Positions 44,333 to 53,959 of a stretch of 64,000 nucleotides of DNA are shown here, in pieces. The stretch is from Ilyomonas sp965247435 (lineage in GTDB: Bacteria > Bacteroidota > Bacteroidia > Chitinophagales > Chitinophagaceae). The stretch covers positions 992,001 to 1,056,000 of the forward strand of contig OZ252019.1 in the NCBI GenBank assembly GCA_965247435.1. Direction: 5' to 3'. The notes beneath the pieces were generated by a model that saw nothing but the letters and a program-made list of their open reading frames with translations, ran no database searches and had not been told where the DNA came from. Positions within the stretch are counted from its first letter, which is position 1. Each line of letters begins with the position of its first letter. The translations under genes and the position numbers were made by a program.

Positions 44333-46282
44333 ATGATTCATTTTGATTTGCCGAAGCAAAAATCATCTATCATTAAAGTGCTGGGCGTAGGCGGCGGCGG
44401 CAGCAATGCAGTTAACTATATGTTTGGCGAAAACATAGAAGGTGTGGATTTCATTATCTGTAATACCGATGCTAAAGCGCTGGAGCAAAGTAAAATAACC
44501 AATAAAATACAGTTAGGCCCGCATCTTACGCAAGGCCTGGGCGCAGGTGCTAATCCCGAAGTTGGCAAGCAGGCAACAGAAGAGTCTCTGGAAGAAATAA
44601 AACGCATACTCGAGGTTAATACGCGTATGGCATTCATCTGCGCGGGTATGGGCGGCGGTACCGGTACCGGCGGCGCTCCCATCATTGCCAAGATATGCCG
44701 CGAGTTAGGTATTCTTACAGTTGGTATTGTTACCACGCCCTTCCCTTTTGAAGGGCCGCGCCGCATAGCACAGGCTGAAAACGGTATCCGCCAGTTGGAG
44801 CCTTTTGTAGATACCTTGCTGGTGATCAGTAACGATAAATTGCGCATGCAGTATGGTAATTTAAAAATGCGGGAAGCATTTGGCAAAGCTGATAATATAC
44901 TCGCTACTGCTGCCAAGTGTATTACCGATATCATTAACAGCCGCGGCCACATTATTGTGGACTTTGCGGATGTATGCACGGTAATGAAAAACGGGGGCGT
45001 AGCCATCCTGGGCAGCTCGGCTGTCGGTGGTGAAAACCGTGCGCAGCGTGCTATAGAGGAAGCGCTTAATTCGCCGCTGCTGAATGATAACGATATCCGT
45101 GGCGCAAAATGGATTCTTATCAATATTAACAGTGCGGAAGGCGATAATGAATGTACGATGGATGAACTGGAAACCATCAACAACTATCTCCGCACGCAGG
45201 CAGGTGAATTTTCTGATGTGATCGTAGGTATGGGTTATGATAACGAGCTGGAAGATAAGATTGGTATTACCCTTATCGCAACCGGTTTTGAGCAGCGCGA
45301 TCCGTTTGCCAAAGGAGAGCAGGCACAAAAGAAACCGGAGCCAAAAGAAGAAAAAATTCTTATGACGTTGGGCATAGAGGGCGAAGAGAAAAAGCAATAC
45401 CGCAGCCATGTGCCGCCACCGGTAAAAGAAACTAATCCGTTGATGCCGGTACTGTCCGAAAACAGTCCGGAGCCGTTTGCAAAAGCGCAGCCCGAGCCCG
45501 TAGTAATGCCGGAAGAAAATATGGTATTGCAGTTTGACTTTATACAGCCCCAATCAATAGCAGTAACACCGCCAAAAGTGGAAGAGCCCCAGCCGGTGCG
45601 GATGGAATATACCGAAAAGCAGTCTCCGCTGGCGCAGCCTGCCGCTACCCATACGGGCACTTACCTCAACAGGCCGTCTAACATTTATACCGAGCCGGTG
45701 AAGTCACAAATACATGCACAACAGCCGGAAGCTCCCAAGCAGCAGTTGTATGTACAGCAGCCGCAGGCGCCAAGACCCGTAGTACCGGTACAGCCGGCCG
45801 CAGCGCAGCCGCCAATAAAACCGCAAGCTGAAGCTTCAAAGCCTTCTTATACACCGCAGCAACAGCAGGAGCCGGTAAAACCTTCTTTCGTGCCGCCGGC
45901 ACCGAAGCAGCAGGAGCCGGCAGAAGAGGAAGCGCCAATGATGGAACTGGTTATAAAAGATATGCAGCCGGCCGCGCCATCAGCGCCGCAACCGCCGGTG
46001 CACCCGCATCATGGCATTGGCGGTGAAGAAGATGATAAGAGAATGCGTGCGCAGGAACGGCTGGCAAAACTGCGCAACCTGTCTTACAACATGAGCAGCC
46101 CCGAAGTGAGCAGCGAGTTTGATAACGTGCCGGCGTATGTGCGCCGCAATATGGAACTCTACGGCAATTCGCTTGCCTCCGCAGAAAACTATTACAGTAA
46201 AGTAACGGTGAATAAAGACGATAACAACGAAATGCAGTTATCTACCCTAAACACTTTTTTAGATGGCAAAAAACCCGATTAG
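44333..46282 (+). CDS. ftsZ: FtsZ, division GTPase with long Pro/Gln-rich linker
   Basis: Tubulin-like GTPase that forms the Z-ring. The GTPase domain has VLGVGGGGSNAVNYMFGENI, the tubulin signature AGMGGGTGTGGAP near residues 105-117, and TPFPFEGPRRIAQAENGIRQ. At 649 residues it is far longer than the roughly 380 of model FtsZ, because residues about 330-590 form a Pro/Gln/Glu-rich disordered linker (AQQPEAPKQQLYVQQPQAPR). The end combines an FtsA-binding-like motif, VPAYVRRN, with a Bacteroidota-type tail, LSTLNTFLDGKKPD. A terminator follows at 46309. Confidence 0.96.
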   Translation: MIHFDLPKQKSSIIKVLGVGGGGSNAVNYMFGENIEGVDFIICNTDAKALEQSKITNKIQLGPHLTQGLGAGANPEVGKQATEESLEEIKRILEVNTRMAFICAGMGGGTGTGGAPIIAKICRELGILTVGIVTTPFPFEGPRRIAQAENGIRQLEPFVDTLLVISNDKLRMQYGNLKMREAFGKADNILATAAKCITDIINSRGHIIVDFADVCTVMKNGGVAILGSSAVGGENRAQRAIEEALNSPLLNDNDIRGAKWILININSAEGDNECTMDELETINNYLRTQAGEFSDVIVGMGYDNELEDKIGITLIATGFEQRDPFAKGEQAQKKPEPKEEKILMTLGIEGEEKKQYRSHVPPPVKETNPLMPVLSENSPEPFAKAQPEPVVMPEENMVLQFDFIQPQSIAVTPPKVEEPQPVRMEYTEKQSPLAQPAATHTGTYLNRPSNIYTEPVKSQIHAQQPEAPKQQLYVQQPQAPRPVVPVQPAAAQPPIKPQAEASKPSYTPQQQQEPVKPSFVPPAPKQQEPAEEEAPMMELVIKDMQPAAPSAPQPPVHPHHGIGGEEDDKRMRAQERLAKLRNLSYNMSSPEVSSEFDNVPAYVRRNMELYGNSLASAENYYSKVTVNKDDNNEMQLSTLNTFLDGKKPD

Positions 46283-46308
46283 TATTTTATAATCGTGTTT
46301 TTAGTTGT

Positions 46309-46340
46309 AATCCCCGGCTTTTTTACCGGGGATTTTTTTT
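46309..46340 (+). terminator. Rho-independent terminator after ftsZ
   Basis: Arms AATCCCCGG (46309-46317) and CCGGGGATT (46326-46334) followed by T8. It ends the dcw cluster. Confidence 0.9.
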
Positions 46341-46557
46341 GTGGTAAAGTGGGATAAGTTTTACATGGTTTGATCGTATAGCAGGATAACGTCTCTTATA
46401 ACTCAAAAAAAGCAGCAGTTGTAGTGACTATGGAATGTAAAAGCTTTTCGCCGCTGCATATAGTTATTTGTATAAGTTTATATGATGAAAGCAATCTTTA
46501 TAGTTGTAATCTTTGAAGTTGCTGTTAGATAAATCAGTTTAAACCAAACAAACGCTT

Positions 46558-48090
46558 ATGAAACTCTACACGCTTATTTTTATAATCTGCTGCTTTTTAC
46601 TTTTTATTAATGTCAATGGACAGCATACGTACTCAAAAGAAACAGAGGCACAATCTGATGTTTTTTTTAATGATATGACATTAACCACTAATGGCAACAC
46701 TATACTTTCACATACCGATCCTGAAACCGGTAACTTATCAAATACCTGCTTATTAAAATTAACTGATAAAGGCAAAGTTTTATGGGCTAAAAAGTTCTTA
46801 TTTTATTCTACAACCTATAATAATACGATCAAAATAATTCCATCTCAGAATGAGGATTTTGTTGCACTTAATGCAATTACCTATTACGAGGATTTTAGTG
46901 GCAGCTTAATTTTTAAAGCAGATGGCAATGGCAATATAAAATGGTCAAAACGCCTAAGTTTACATTCAAATAAACACCATGCAATTCCGGAAAGTGTTGC
47001 AGAAGCAAAAGACGGAAGTCTTTATGTAGTTACCCGTGTCTATGATGATGGCATATATATTCATAAGTTTGACAGCAACGGCTTACCGCTTTGGCATCAG
47101 TATATACACACAGATAGCACCATTGATATACAAACACAAGTTGGTCCGCTCAGCACTACACCAGACAATGGTTTGATTATTTCCACTATATCTTTCGGAC
47201 GGTATAAAGACAGGTATTTTAGCAACTTGCTTAAGCTTTCCAAAGATGGACAACCGGAATGGGAATACACTTCAAACCAGGCATTTGATTATTACATTCC
47301 TTTGCTGATGATACAAAGTACGGATATGAGCGAGCTAAGGTTATTGTACAGCCGTTATAATCATTACAACTATGTACGGTTAAATACAATAACCGGAAAG
47401 TCGGATGCTTACGATGCAGGAGAAACCATTTTCGATCTGCAATCTTATTTGCGCAATCAGGCTATACATTCCTTTGATAATGTACCATTCTCTGTTCCGA
47501 GCTACACGGTATATGCCTTTACCAGCAACTGGAATATTATTAACGCATACAGTTTTAGGGCAACCCGAACTAAGTATAGAGCAAGAATAGAAAAGTATGA
47601 TAGTCTTGGAAGAATTTGTCCCGACTACAAACTGCCGAAGCTGGATAGCAGTTTAGGCAAATTCAGGTTTAATTTTACGAAATCCGCTTTTCAGGTAAGT
47701 GATGCTCCGCTTGAATTTTTAATCAGCGATACTACTATTTCGGTGCAATCTTTTGATATTATCAGAACTCTGTGCGCAGGAGAAACACCAGCACTTATAA
47801 CGGGCGCTCTTATTCCTGCACTTTACAAAAAGGAGATGACATTGGAAATGAAGATAACGCCCACTCCGGCTAAGACCTGTATAAGCATATCAGTAAATCT
47901 GCCTGCCCATTGTATATCGAAAATAGATTTAACAAGTTTAAACGGAGTGATTTTAAAATCGGTTATGCTAAGCATGATAAAGGGACAAAATAAAAAAACA
48001 ATAAACATTGCTGACTTGCCTACAGGCATTTACATTTTAAAAATGTTAACGCCTGCGGGAGTCTTAACTAAAAAAATAATTAAACTATAA
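46558..48090 (+). CDS. Exported protein with T9SS type A C-terminal sorting domain
   Basis: A 510-residue secreted protein. The signal peptide is MKLYTLIFIICCFLLFINVN. The body has repeated motifs of a beta-propeller type (LLKLTDKGKVLWAKKFLFYS, IFKADGNGNIKWSKRLSLHS, IHKFDSNGLPLWHQYIHTDS, LLKLSKDGQPEWEYTSNQAF), each with a D-x-x-G-x-x-x-W pattern. The C-terminal 80 residues match a type IX secretion sorting domain, with KTINIADLPTGIYILKMLTP near the end. It is probably exported by T9SS to the surface. Function unknown. The codons are more A+T-rich than the dcw genes. Confidence 0.85.
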   Translation: MKLYTLIFIICCFLLFINVNGQHTYSKETEAQSDVFFNDMTLTTNGNTILSHTDPETGNLSNTCLLKLTDKGKVLWAKKFLFYSTTYNNTIKIIPSQNEDFVALNAITYYEDFSGSLIFKADGNGNIKWSKRLSLHSNKHHAIPESVAEAKDGSLYVVTRVYDDGIYIHKFDSNGLPLWHQYIHTDSTIDIQTQVGPLSTTPDNGLIISTISFGRYKDRYFSNLLKLSKDGQPEWEYTSNQAFDYYIPLLMIQSTDMSELRLLYSRYNHYNYVRLNTITGKSDAYDAGETIFDLQSYLRNQAIHSFDNVPFSVPSYTVYAFTSNWNIINAYSFRATRTKYRARIEKYDSLGRICPDYKLPKLDSSLGKFRFNFTKSAFQVSDAPLEFLISDTTISVQSFDIIRTLCAGETPALITGALIPALYKKEMTLEMKITPTPAKTCISISVNLPAHCISKIDLTSLNGVILKSVMLSMIKGQNKKTINIADLPTGIYILKMLTPAGVLTKKIIKL

Positions 48091-48782
48091 GTTGTATTTT
48101 TTTCTGTGTATTTCTCAAAATACAGGCGTAGCAGACTACAAAGTGAATACTATTAACATCTTCTCAATAAAATTTAAAATGAAAGTTGTTGACCACACTT
48201 TTTATCCTGTGTATTTAAGCTATCAGTTTTATATTAGTGTATAGAGATATTTATAAATATAAAATCATAAATGTGCTATCTATGAAACAGGCGTACTTTT
48301 AAAAGCTAATTATTTGCGGCTGCAAACAGCACTGTTTAGGCTGGAATGAGATATTATTTACTACTGTTTGATGTAATACAAAAGCCGGATAAAAGCTGTA
48401 TAAAACGTTGCTTTCCTTTCAATCATCTCAGCATAACACGAGTATCTATACAACACAGTTTAACGATCATCCTTTCACACTTATGAATGAGGGATATTCA
48501 ATCTCATCATACGTACACTGTTCTCAAAAAGTTGTTTCATGATTGTAAGCGTTCCAAGGGTTGCTTTGGCTTTAAAACAAATTTGTGTACTTAAACGGAA
48601 ATTTCAGTGATAACTTAATTGGAAATAATGATAGTCACAAAGTGCATAAAAAAAACGCAACGTATCCAAACAGAGCATTGCGCCCCCGGAGATTCTTAAT
48701 ATCCTTTTATCTTTAATTCAAACGGAATCATCACCCGCATTTCCGGTAAGAAAGCGTACTATTACAATCAAATAGTTAGGTT
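48091..48782. other. 692-bp AT-rich region without a recognised gene
   Basis: No credible ORF, RNA gene or strong hairpin was recognised between the T9SS cargo gene and the beta-propeller gene. The promoter of the latter should lie near its right end; TATCTTTA at about 48715 is one base short of the -7 consensus. Confidence 0.5.
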
Positions 48783-49868
48783 ATGAAAAATATCCAACGC
48801 CATACATTCCCGCTTTTTGCGCTCGCTGTTTTTATCATAACTTTTATTTATACGGCAACAGCATGTAAAGCCCAGTCCACGCCGAAGCGATCCTTGCTGG
48901 CGCTTTCCAAAGCTGCCCGTACACTGGCGATCGTAGATCCTGCTACCTTTAAAATTATTGCCCGCATTCCGGTTGGCGAAGACCCGCATGAAGTGGTTGC
49001 CGCCACCGATGGAAAGACGGCCTATGTTTGCATTTATGGCGGCGGCAGCTTACACGAAATAAACATAATTGATCTTGTTGCGCAGAAGCCGTTACAAAAT
49101 ATTGATACCAGGCCGCTCTTTGGTCCGCACGATATAGCATTCGTAAATGGTAAGGCGTGGTTTACTGCCGAAGGTTCCAAAGCTATTGGCCGCTATGACC
49201 CGGCAACCGGAAAATTAGACTGGAGCATGGGAACGGGGCAGGACAGAACACACATGCTTTACATTACCAATAACGGCAAAAAGATTTATACAACAAATGT
49301 TTCTTCGGGAACGGTGAGCATTCTCCAGGATACGCTGATGGCGCCCGGCAGTTTTGCACCACCCAACAATGGTGTCCCGCCCGGCAATCCGCCGCCGCCC
49401 GGTGCTCCGCCGCGTGAGAACTGGATGCAGACCATCATCCCGGTTTCCCGTGGCTCGGAAGGGTTTGATGTGTCGCCCAACGGCAGCGAGCTATGGACTG
49501 CATCCGGCGAGGACGGAACGATCTATATCGTTGATCCCATAGCGAAAAAATTAGCTGCAAAAATTGATGCAAAAGTGTTAGGCGCCAACCGGCTAAAGTT
49601 TACGCCCGATGGCAGGCAGGTATTCATTTCCAGCCTGCAATCCGGTGAGCTGACCATTTATGATGCAATAACCCGTAAAGAAGTAAAGCGATTGAAACTC
49701 GGGCGCGGTGCTGCCGGCATTCTGATGGACGCAGAAGGCTCCCGTGCGTTTGTTGCCTGTTCGGCGGATAATTATATAGCTGTTGTAGATCTTAAAACGC
49801 TGGAAGTTACAAGCCATCTTGATGTTGGCGGCGTTCCGGACGGACTGGCGTGGGCCGTTCAACAATAA
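48783..49868 (+). CDS. Exported YVTN/YncE-like beta-propeller protein
   Basis: A 361-residue beta-propeller of the YncE/YVTN type. The N-terminal hydrophobic segment (FALAVFIITFIYTATACKAQ) may be a lipoprotein signal, with Cys at about residue 28. Blade motifs include RTLAIVDPATFKIIARIPVG, TAYVCIYGGGSLHEINIIDL, YTTNVSSGTVSILQDTLMAP and AFVACSADNYIAVVDLKTLE. Between two blades (residues about 195-212) sits a proline/glycine-rich loop, PPGNPPPPGAPPRE. The ligand or substrate is unknown; the propeller may act as a binding scaffold. Confidence 0.8.
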   Translation: MKNIQRHTFPLFALAVFIITFIYTATACKAQSTPKRSLLALSKAARTLAIVDPATFKIIARIPVGEDPHEVVAATDGKTAYVCIYGGGSLHEINIIDLVAQKPLQNIDTRPLFGPHDIAFVNGKAWFTAEGSKAIGRYDPATGKLDWSMGTGQDRTHMLYITNNGKKIYTTNVSSGTVSILQDTLMAPGSFAPPNNGVPPGNPPPPGAPPRENWMQTIIPVSRGSEGFDVSPNGSELWTASGEDGTIYIVDPIAKKLAAKIDAKVLGANRLKFTPDGRQVFISSLQSGELTIYDAITRKEVKRLKLGRGAAGILMDAEGSRAFVACSADNYIAVVDLKTLEVTSHLDVGGVPDGLAWAVQQ

Positions 49869-50050
49869 CTCAATAATTGAGCCTCGGCATTGTTTGTGTC
49901 AAATAATTACTTTTTCAAAAAAACAGGTTGCGGATGATTTGCACAGCTATTAAATTTCTGTTGTATTGATGGCATGTATAGCTTGTGCCTCGTTACTTAT
50001 TGCGATCCGTTTCCAATGTTTTAACTTGTGCAAATTCTAAAAACGATATT

Positions 50051-51004
50051 ATGAAAAGAAGAAAATTTATACAATCAGGAGCGTTTGCCTTCTCTGGTTT
50101 ACTGCTTGCCAGGTCTGTTAATGCAGGAATATTTTCCGACAAAAAAGTTGTTCCGCCTATTGGTCTTCAGCTATACACGCTTGGCGACTTAATGATAACA
50201 GACCCTAAAGGCACTCTGCAAAAATTGGCTGCCATCGGTTATAAAGAAGTGGAAAGTGCAGGCTCCCAAAAAGGAAATTTTTATGGCTACACGCCAAAGG
50301 AATTAGCTGCCCTGATAAAAGATGCAGGTATGACGTGGCGGTCAGCACATGTAGGCGGCGCGCCTTTTTCGCCGGAGCAAATTATGAAGATGGCTAAAAC
50401 CGCAGAAGATTCTGCAAGGATACAAAAGATGATGGAAGGCTTTAAAAAAATGCCAAAAGCGCTTAATCTTAAAGAAAATTATCAGGAGCTTGCCAATGCC
50501 GCAGCCGAAGGCGGAATAAGTTACCTTGTATGCTCCAGCATACCCGTAAGCACATTAGATGAAATGAAGACAGCCGTGGATGTATTTAGTAAAGCAGGAG
50601 AAGCGTGTAAAAAAGCAGGGGTGCAGTTTGCTTACCACAACCATACCAGCGAGTTTGATGAAGTAGAAGGGCATCGCCCGTTTGATTATATTCTTTCCAA
50701 TACCGATAAAGACTTAGTGAAGATGGAATTAGATCTTGCCTGGGCAACCAAAGCAAAGCAAGACCCTGTTGAGTTATTTAAGCTTCACCCCGGCCGTTAT
50801 CCGTTGTGGCATGTAAAAGACCTGGATAAAGAGAAAATGAACCCTGCGGAAGCAGGTACCGGTATTGTTGACTTTAAACGCATTTTTGACAACAGTGGAG
50901 AATCAGGCATGAAGTATTTTTTTGTGGAGCAGGATGGAGCCCCGCAACCAATCCAGAATGTTACCAACAGTTACAATTACCTGGATAAGCTCCTGCACAA
51001 ATAA
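50051..51004 (+). CDS. Tat-exported sugar phosphate isomerase/epimerase-like protein
   Basis: A 317-residue protein with a twin-arginine-like signal (starts MKRRKFIQSG) followed by a xylose isomerase-like TIM barrel. Landmarks are PIGLQLYTLGDLMITDPKGT, KEVESAGSQKGNFYGYTPKE, the metal-binding region VQFAYHNHTSEFDEVEGHRP, VKMELDLAWATKAKQDPVEL and YPLWHVKDLDKEKMNPAEAG. The reaction is unknown; family members isomerise or dehydrate sugars. The ATG at 50051 is chosen over upstream codons because of the signal sequence. Confidence 0.85.
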   Translation: MKRRKFIQSGAFAFSGLLLARSVNAGIFSDKKVVPPIGLQLYTLGDLMITDPKGTLQKLAAIGYKEVESAGSQKGNFYGYTPKELAALIKDAGMTWRSAHVGGAPFSPEQIMKMAKTAEDSARIQKMMEGFKKMPKALNLKENYQELANAAAEGGISYLVCSSIPVSTLDEMKTAVDVFSKAGEACKKAGVQFAYHNHTSEFDEVEGHRPFDYILSNTDKDLVKMELDLAWATKAKQDPVELFKLHPGRYPLWHVKDLDKEKMNPAEAGTGIVDFKRIFDNSGESGMKYFFVEQDGAPQPIQNVTNSYNYLDKLLHK

Positions 51005-51376
51005 GCTTCTTTATACCATTACCAGGTTTTTATGCTAAGTAAGGCGATTGTATATTGCCTTATAAAAGTAATTAAATAAAAAACGTTGATGTAATAATAA
51101 AGGCAGCAACTGCTGTCTTTATTATTGTCAGTAACAAAAGGAGTTGTCAAGACCTGCAATCCGCTTTTTGTTGGCGGCGTGCAAAAGCGCTTTGCTGGAA
51201 CAATACATAATTACATCAGCCTGTTGCGATGACCAGGAGAAACAGTAGGGTAGCTGCAGATAAACAGGCTATAATATAATTTTAATTTTTTCGATGGCAG
51301 TCTGTTACCCCCAACTCATTTCGCCGGTAATTTTCTTCACTTGCAAAGCTTAACGTTCACCGTAAACTGTAAACGT
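51005..51376. other. 372-bp intergenic region with two hairpins
   Basis: Contains a small inverted repeat with arms TAAGGC and GCCTTA (about 51040-51063) and the long hairpin at 51093-51126. No ORF or RNA gene was recognised in the rest. Confidence 0.5.
51093..51126. terminator. 16-bp hairpin after the isomerase-like gene
   Basis: Arms AATAATAAAGGCAGCA (51093-51108) and TGCTGTCTTTATTATT (51111-51126), with one G-U pair as RNA. Probable terminator or mRNA-end structure. Confidence 0.65.
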
Positions 51377-52087
51377 ATGCCTGGTATTGTATATCTTATT
51401 CCAACCGTGTTGCATGAGGATGAAGAAGCCCTGCAGGCAATTCCTGCCTATATTGTTGATGCGGTTAAAGACTGTGCTGTTTTTTTTGCAGAAAATGAAA
51501 GAACGGCGCGGCGGTTCTTTAAAAATATCTGGCGCGATATGGTAATTGACAATTATACATGGCATACCATCCACAAAGCCGAAGCGGAAGTAAGGCAGTC
51601 TTTTCTTGGTTATTTAAAACAAAATAAAAACGTTGGTATCATCAGCGAAGCAGGCTGTCCCGGTATTGCCGATCCGGGGCAGTTGCTGATAGCAGCAGCA
51701 CAGGAAGCCGGGGCCGCTGTAAAACCGTTGGTAGGTCCAAGCGCTATACTGCTTGCGCTGATGGCCAGTGGCATGAACGGCCAGCGTTTTCAGTTTCATG
51801 GTTACCTGCCGGTGGATGGCAGCGAGCGGAAAAAGAAAATAAAAGAGTTGGAAACGGATTCGCTCAAGCGCCATTGCACCCAGCTTTTTATTGAAACACC
51901 TTACCGCAACAATGCAATGCTGCAGGATATTTTACAAACCTGCGAGCCACAGACAAAGCTGTGTATTGCTGCCGATATTACGGCTGCCACAGAAAGTATT
52001 ATCACCACTACCATTGCTGTTTGGAAAAAAGCGGCCCCACCCAACTTGCATAAAAGGCCTGCTATTTTTTTACTGGATGCAGGGTAA
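51377..52087 (+). CDS. RsmI-like SAM-dependent methyltransferase (tetrapyrrole methylase fold)
   Basis: A 236-residue tetrapyrrole-methylase-fold methyltransferase related to RsmI, which 2'-O-methylates C1402 of 16S rRNA. Landmarks are FFAENERTARRFFKNIW, KNVGIISEAGCPGIADPGQL, AGAAVKPLVGPSAILLALMA, FHGYLPVDGSERKKKIKELE and LFIETPYRNNAMLQDILQTC. It is shorter than RsmI (about 280) and lacks the usual N-terminal strand, so the exact substrate is uncertain. The start at 51377 (MPGIVYLIPT) is chosen over 51341, which adds residues unlike the family. Confidence 0.85.
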   Translation: MPGIVYLIPTVLHEDEEALQAIPAYIVDAVKDCAVFFAENERTARRFFKNIWRDMVIDNYTWHTIHKAEAEVRQSFLGYLKQNKNVGIISEAGCPGIADPGQLLIAAAQEAGAAVKPLVGPSAILLALMASGMNGQRFQFHGYLPVDGSERKKKIKELETDSLKRHCTQLFIETPYRNNAMLQDILQTCEPQTKLCIAADITAATESIITTTIAVWKKAAPPNLHKRPAIFLLDAG

Positions 52088-52194
52088 TGCCTAAACTTTT
52101 AACCGCAAAGAACAGGAGTAAACAGATCTTACGTGGAGATATTACTCTCTGCGAAACCATTGCGCGCTTTGCCGCTCACCGGCGAAAACAAAAG

Positions 52195-53571
52195 CTACAA
52201 CCCGTATTTATCCACCAGATAAATCAACGCTGCCATATTGATGGCGCCTAATTTCAGCTCGCGTATATTTACATTTTCCAGCACATCGTTTTGTGCATGG
52301 TGCACATCAAAGTAGCGTTGCGAATCGGGCCTTAACTCTGCTACCGGCGTTTGTAACTGCTCGTGCAAGGGATCTACATCCGTACCCGCACCTTCGTCCA
52401 CAAATTCGGTTACACCATATTGCTTAAACAGGGGCAGCCAACTATCCAGTGTACTCATTACAGCAGCAGCAGCCGATAAAGAAAAGGCTCTTGGGGTAAA
52501 GCCGCCGCCATCGCTTTCCAGCGCAAACAAGTGCTTTTCGCCAGCCGCTTTTGCCACCTCCGCATATTTTGCAGCACCGCGTGTACCATTTTCTTCGTTG
52601 GCAAAAAGCACAAATTTCATTGTATGCTTTGGCACATAGCCCAGCGCTTTAAAAGCACGCAGCACTTCTATCGTTTGCACAATACCGGCGCCATCGTCTG
52701 TTGCACCTTCAGCAACATCCCAGCTATCGAGATGGCCGCCAACCGTAATTATTTCTTCTCCTTTTTCACTGCCGTTCAATATGCCGATAATATTATGGCC
52801 GGTAGTATCCTCCAGCATTTTGCCGTATGTAAACACTGAAGCGGTGATTGTTGCGCTGGTGTTAAATAAACTGTCAATGTATTTTACATCTTTCAGCCCA
52901 ACGGCGGCGGCCGGTATCTTCGGCAGGCTGTCGGTGTAGTGCAATGCGCCGGTATGCGGATAATTATCCATGCTGTTCGTCATAGACCTTACCAGCACGG
53001 CTGCCGCGCCATACCTGGCTGCACGGCTGGCACCTTGTCCGCGATAGATAACATTCTTTCCGTATGCTTCAAAAGTGTGTACGAGTGTGTCATCAAAAGG
53101 CACATCATAGAAAACAATTTTGCCTTTAATGCTGTCTTTTTTCAACTCTAACTCGTCAAACGACCTTACCCGTATCAACGGTGCAGTAACACCTTTGCTA
53201 CCTGTTCCTACAGAATTGCCCAGTGCTAATACCGCGAGGTCCTTCGTTTTTCTTCCGGTTGTATTAATAAATGAAGCAGCAGCTTTGTCTTTGCCGCCGC
53301 GTATCCAATGCGTTACCATGCATGCCTGTTCGGTTACATTATCTGCACCTGCCTGTTGTAAGGCTTTTGCACCCCATGCTTCTGCAAGACTCATCTGCGG
53401 AGAGCCGGCCAGCCGGCCACCAATATGCTTTGTTAAGTAGTAAAGGTTGTTGTAAGCAGCGTCACTTGCCAGTATGGTGTTGGAGAGCTGGTGAATAAAG
53501 AGTGAATCGGTAGTTTGCTGTGCCCTTGCAAGTAATGGCAGGCAGCATAAAAAGCAAATGATGTATTTCAT
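52195..53571 (-). CDS. Exported M28 family metallopeptidase (carboxypeptidase Q-like)
   Basis: A 458-residue secreted peptidase with signal MKYIICFLCCLPLLARAQ. A protease-associated insert (residues about 120-245) precedes or interrupts the M28 di-zinc domain. Candidate metal ligands lie in VGGHLDSWDVAEGATDDGAG, in ANEENGTRGAAKYAEV, in LFALESDGGGFTP and in FDVHHAQNDVLENVN. The motif set fits plasma glutamate carboxypeptidase/carboxypeptidase Q-type exopeptidases. It is a single-gene unit. Confidence 0.9.
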   Translation of the reverse strand: MKYIICFLCCLPLLARAQQTTDSLFIHQLSNTILASDAAYNNLYYLTKHIGGRLAGSPQMSLAEAWGAKALQQAGADNVTEQACMVTHWIRGGKDKAAASFINTTGRKTKDLAVLALGNSVGTGSKGVTAPLIRVRSFDELELKKDSIKGKIVFYDVPFDDTLVHTFEAYGKNVIYRGQGASRAARYGAAAVLVRSMTNSMDNYPHTGALHYTDSLPKIPAAAVGLKDVKYIDSLFNTSATITASVFTYGKMLEDTTGHNIIGILNGSEKGEEIITVGGHLDSWDVAEGATDDGAGIVQTIEVLRAFKALGYVPKHTMKFVLFANEENGTRGAAKYAEVAKAAGEKHLFALESDGGGFTPRAFSLSAAAAVMSTLDSWLPLFKQYGVTEFVDEGAGTDVDPLHEQLQTPVAELRPDSQRYFDVHHAQNDVLENVNIRELKLGAINMAALIYLVDKYGL

Positions 53572-53959
53572 CCTGCAAATAAAAACAAATGGAAGAAAAC
53601 TTTGACCAGGAAGCTGTTCAGGGTGTCTTAATTTATAACAGCAGCCTTTCTCAAATAAGGTTGAATATGCAACCCATTACAACACTATCTATGGACAACT
53701 TCATTAAAAACAAGTTTCTGGTTGTTTTATACCCCACCGTTTAAACGGCAGGCTGTTAAGAACATTGGGCGCAGCCATAACCGTTTCAACGGTTTAACTT
53801 TCCGCTATGTTTATAACAACAGCAAAACACGAAACAGTTTCGTAGCATAAAACGGGAGAAATGCCGGATAAGCAGGCACCTGTTAATTTATTATAGTTAC
53901 TTTACATCACAGCATTCCGTTTTATTACCTTTGCGGGCTTCCTGTAAAATTCTACACAA
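53572..53959. other. 388-bp divergent intergenic region with several palindromes
   Basis: Holds the palindromes CCGTTTAAACGG (53737-53748), AACCGTT/AACGGTT (53779-53794) and CGAAAC/GTTTCG (53830-53842), and the candidate uppS promoter. No ORF. The first two look like a pair of related hairpins. Confidence 0.6.
53926..53933 (+). promoter_or_regulatory. Candidate -7 promoter element (TACCTTTG) of uppS
   Basis: Exact TAnnTTTG match ending 26 nt before the uppS TTG start. No convincing -33 TTG at the usual spacing. Confidence 0.5.

Noticed and set aside
44416..45183. Open frame of 255 aa on the minus strand within ftsZ
   Set aside because: Antisense shadow of the conserved GTPase domain; composition is Ser/Ile/Pro-rich and not protein-like.
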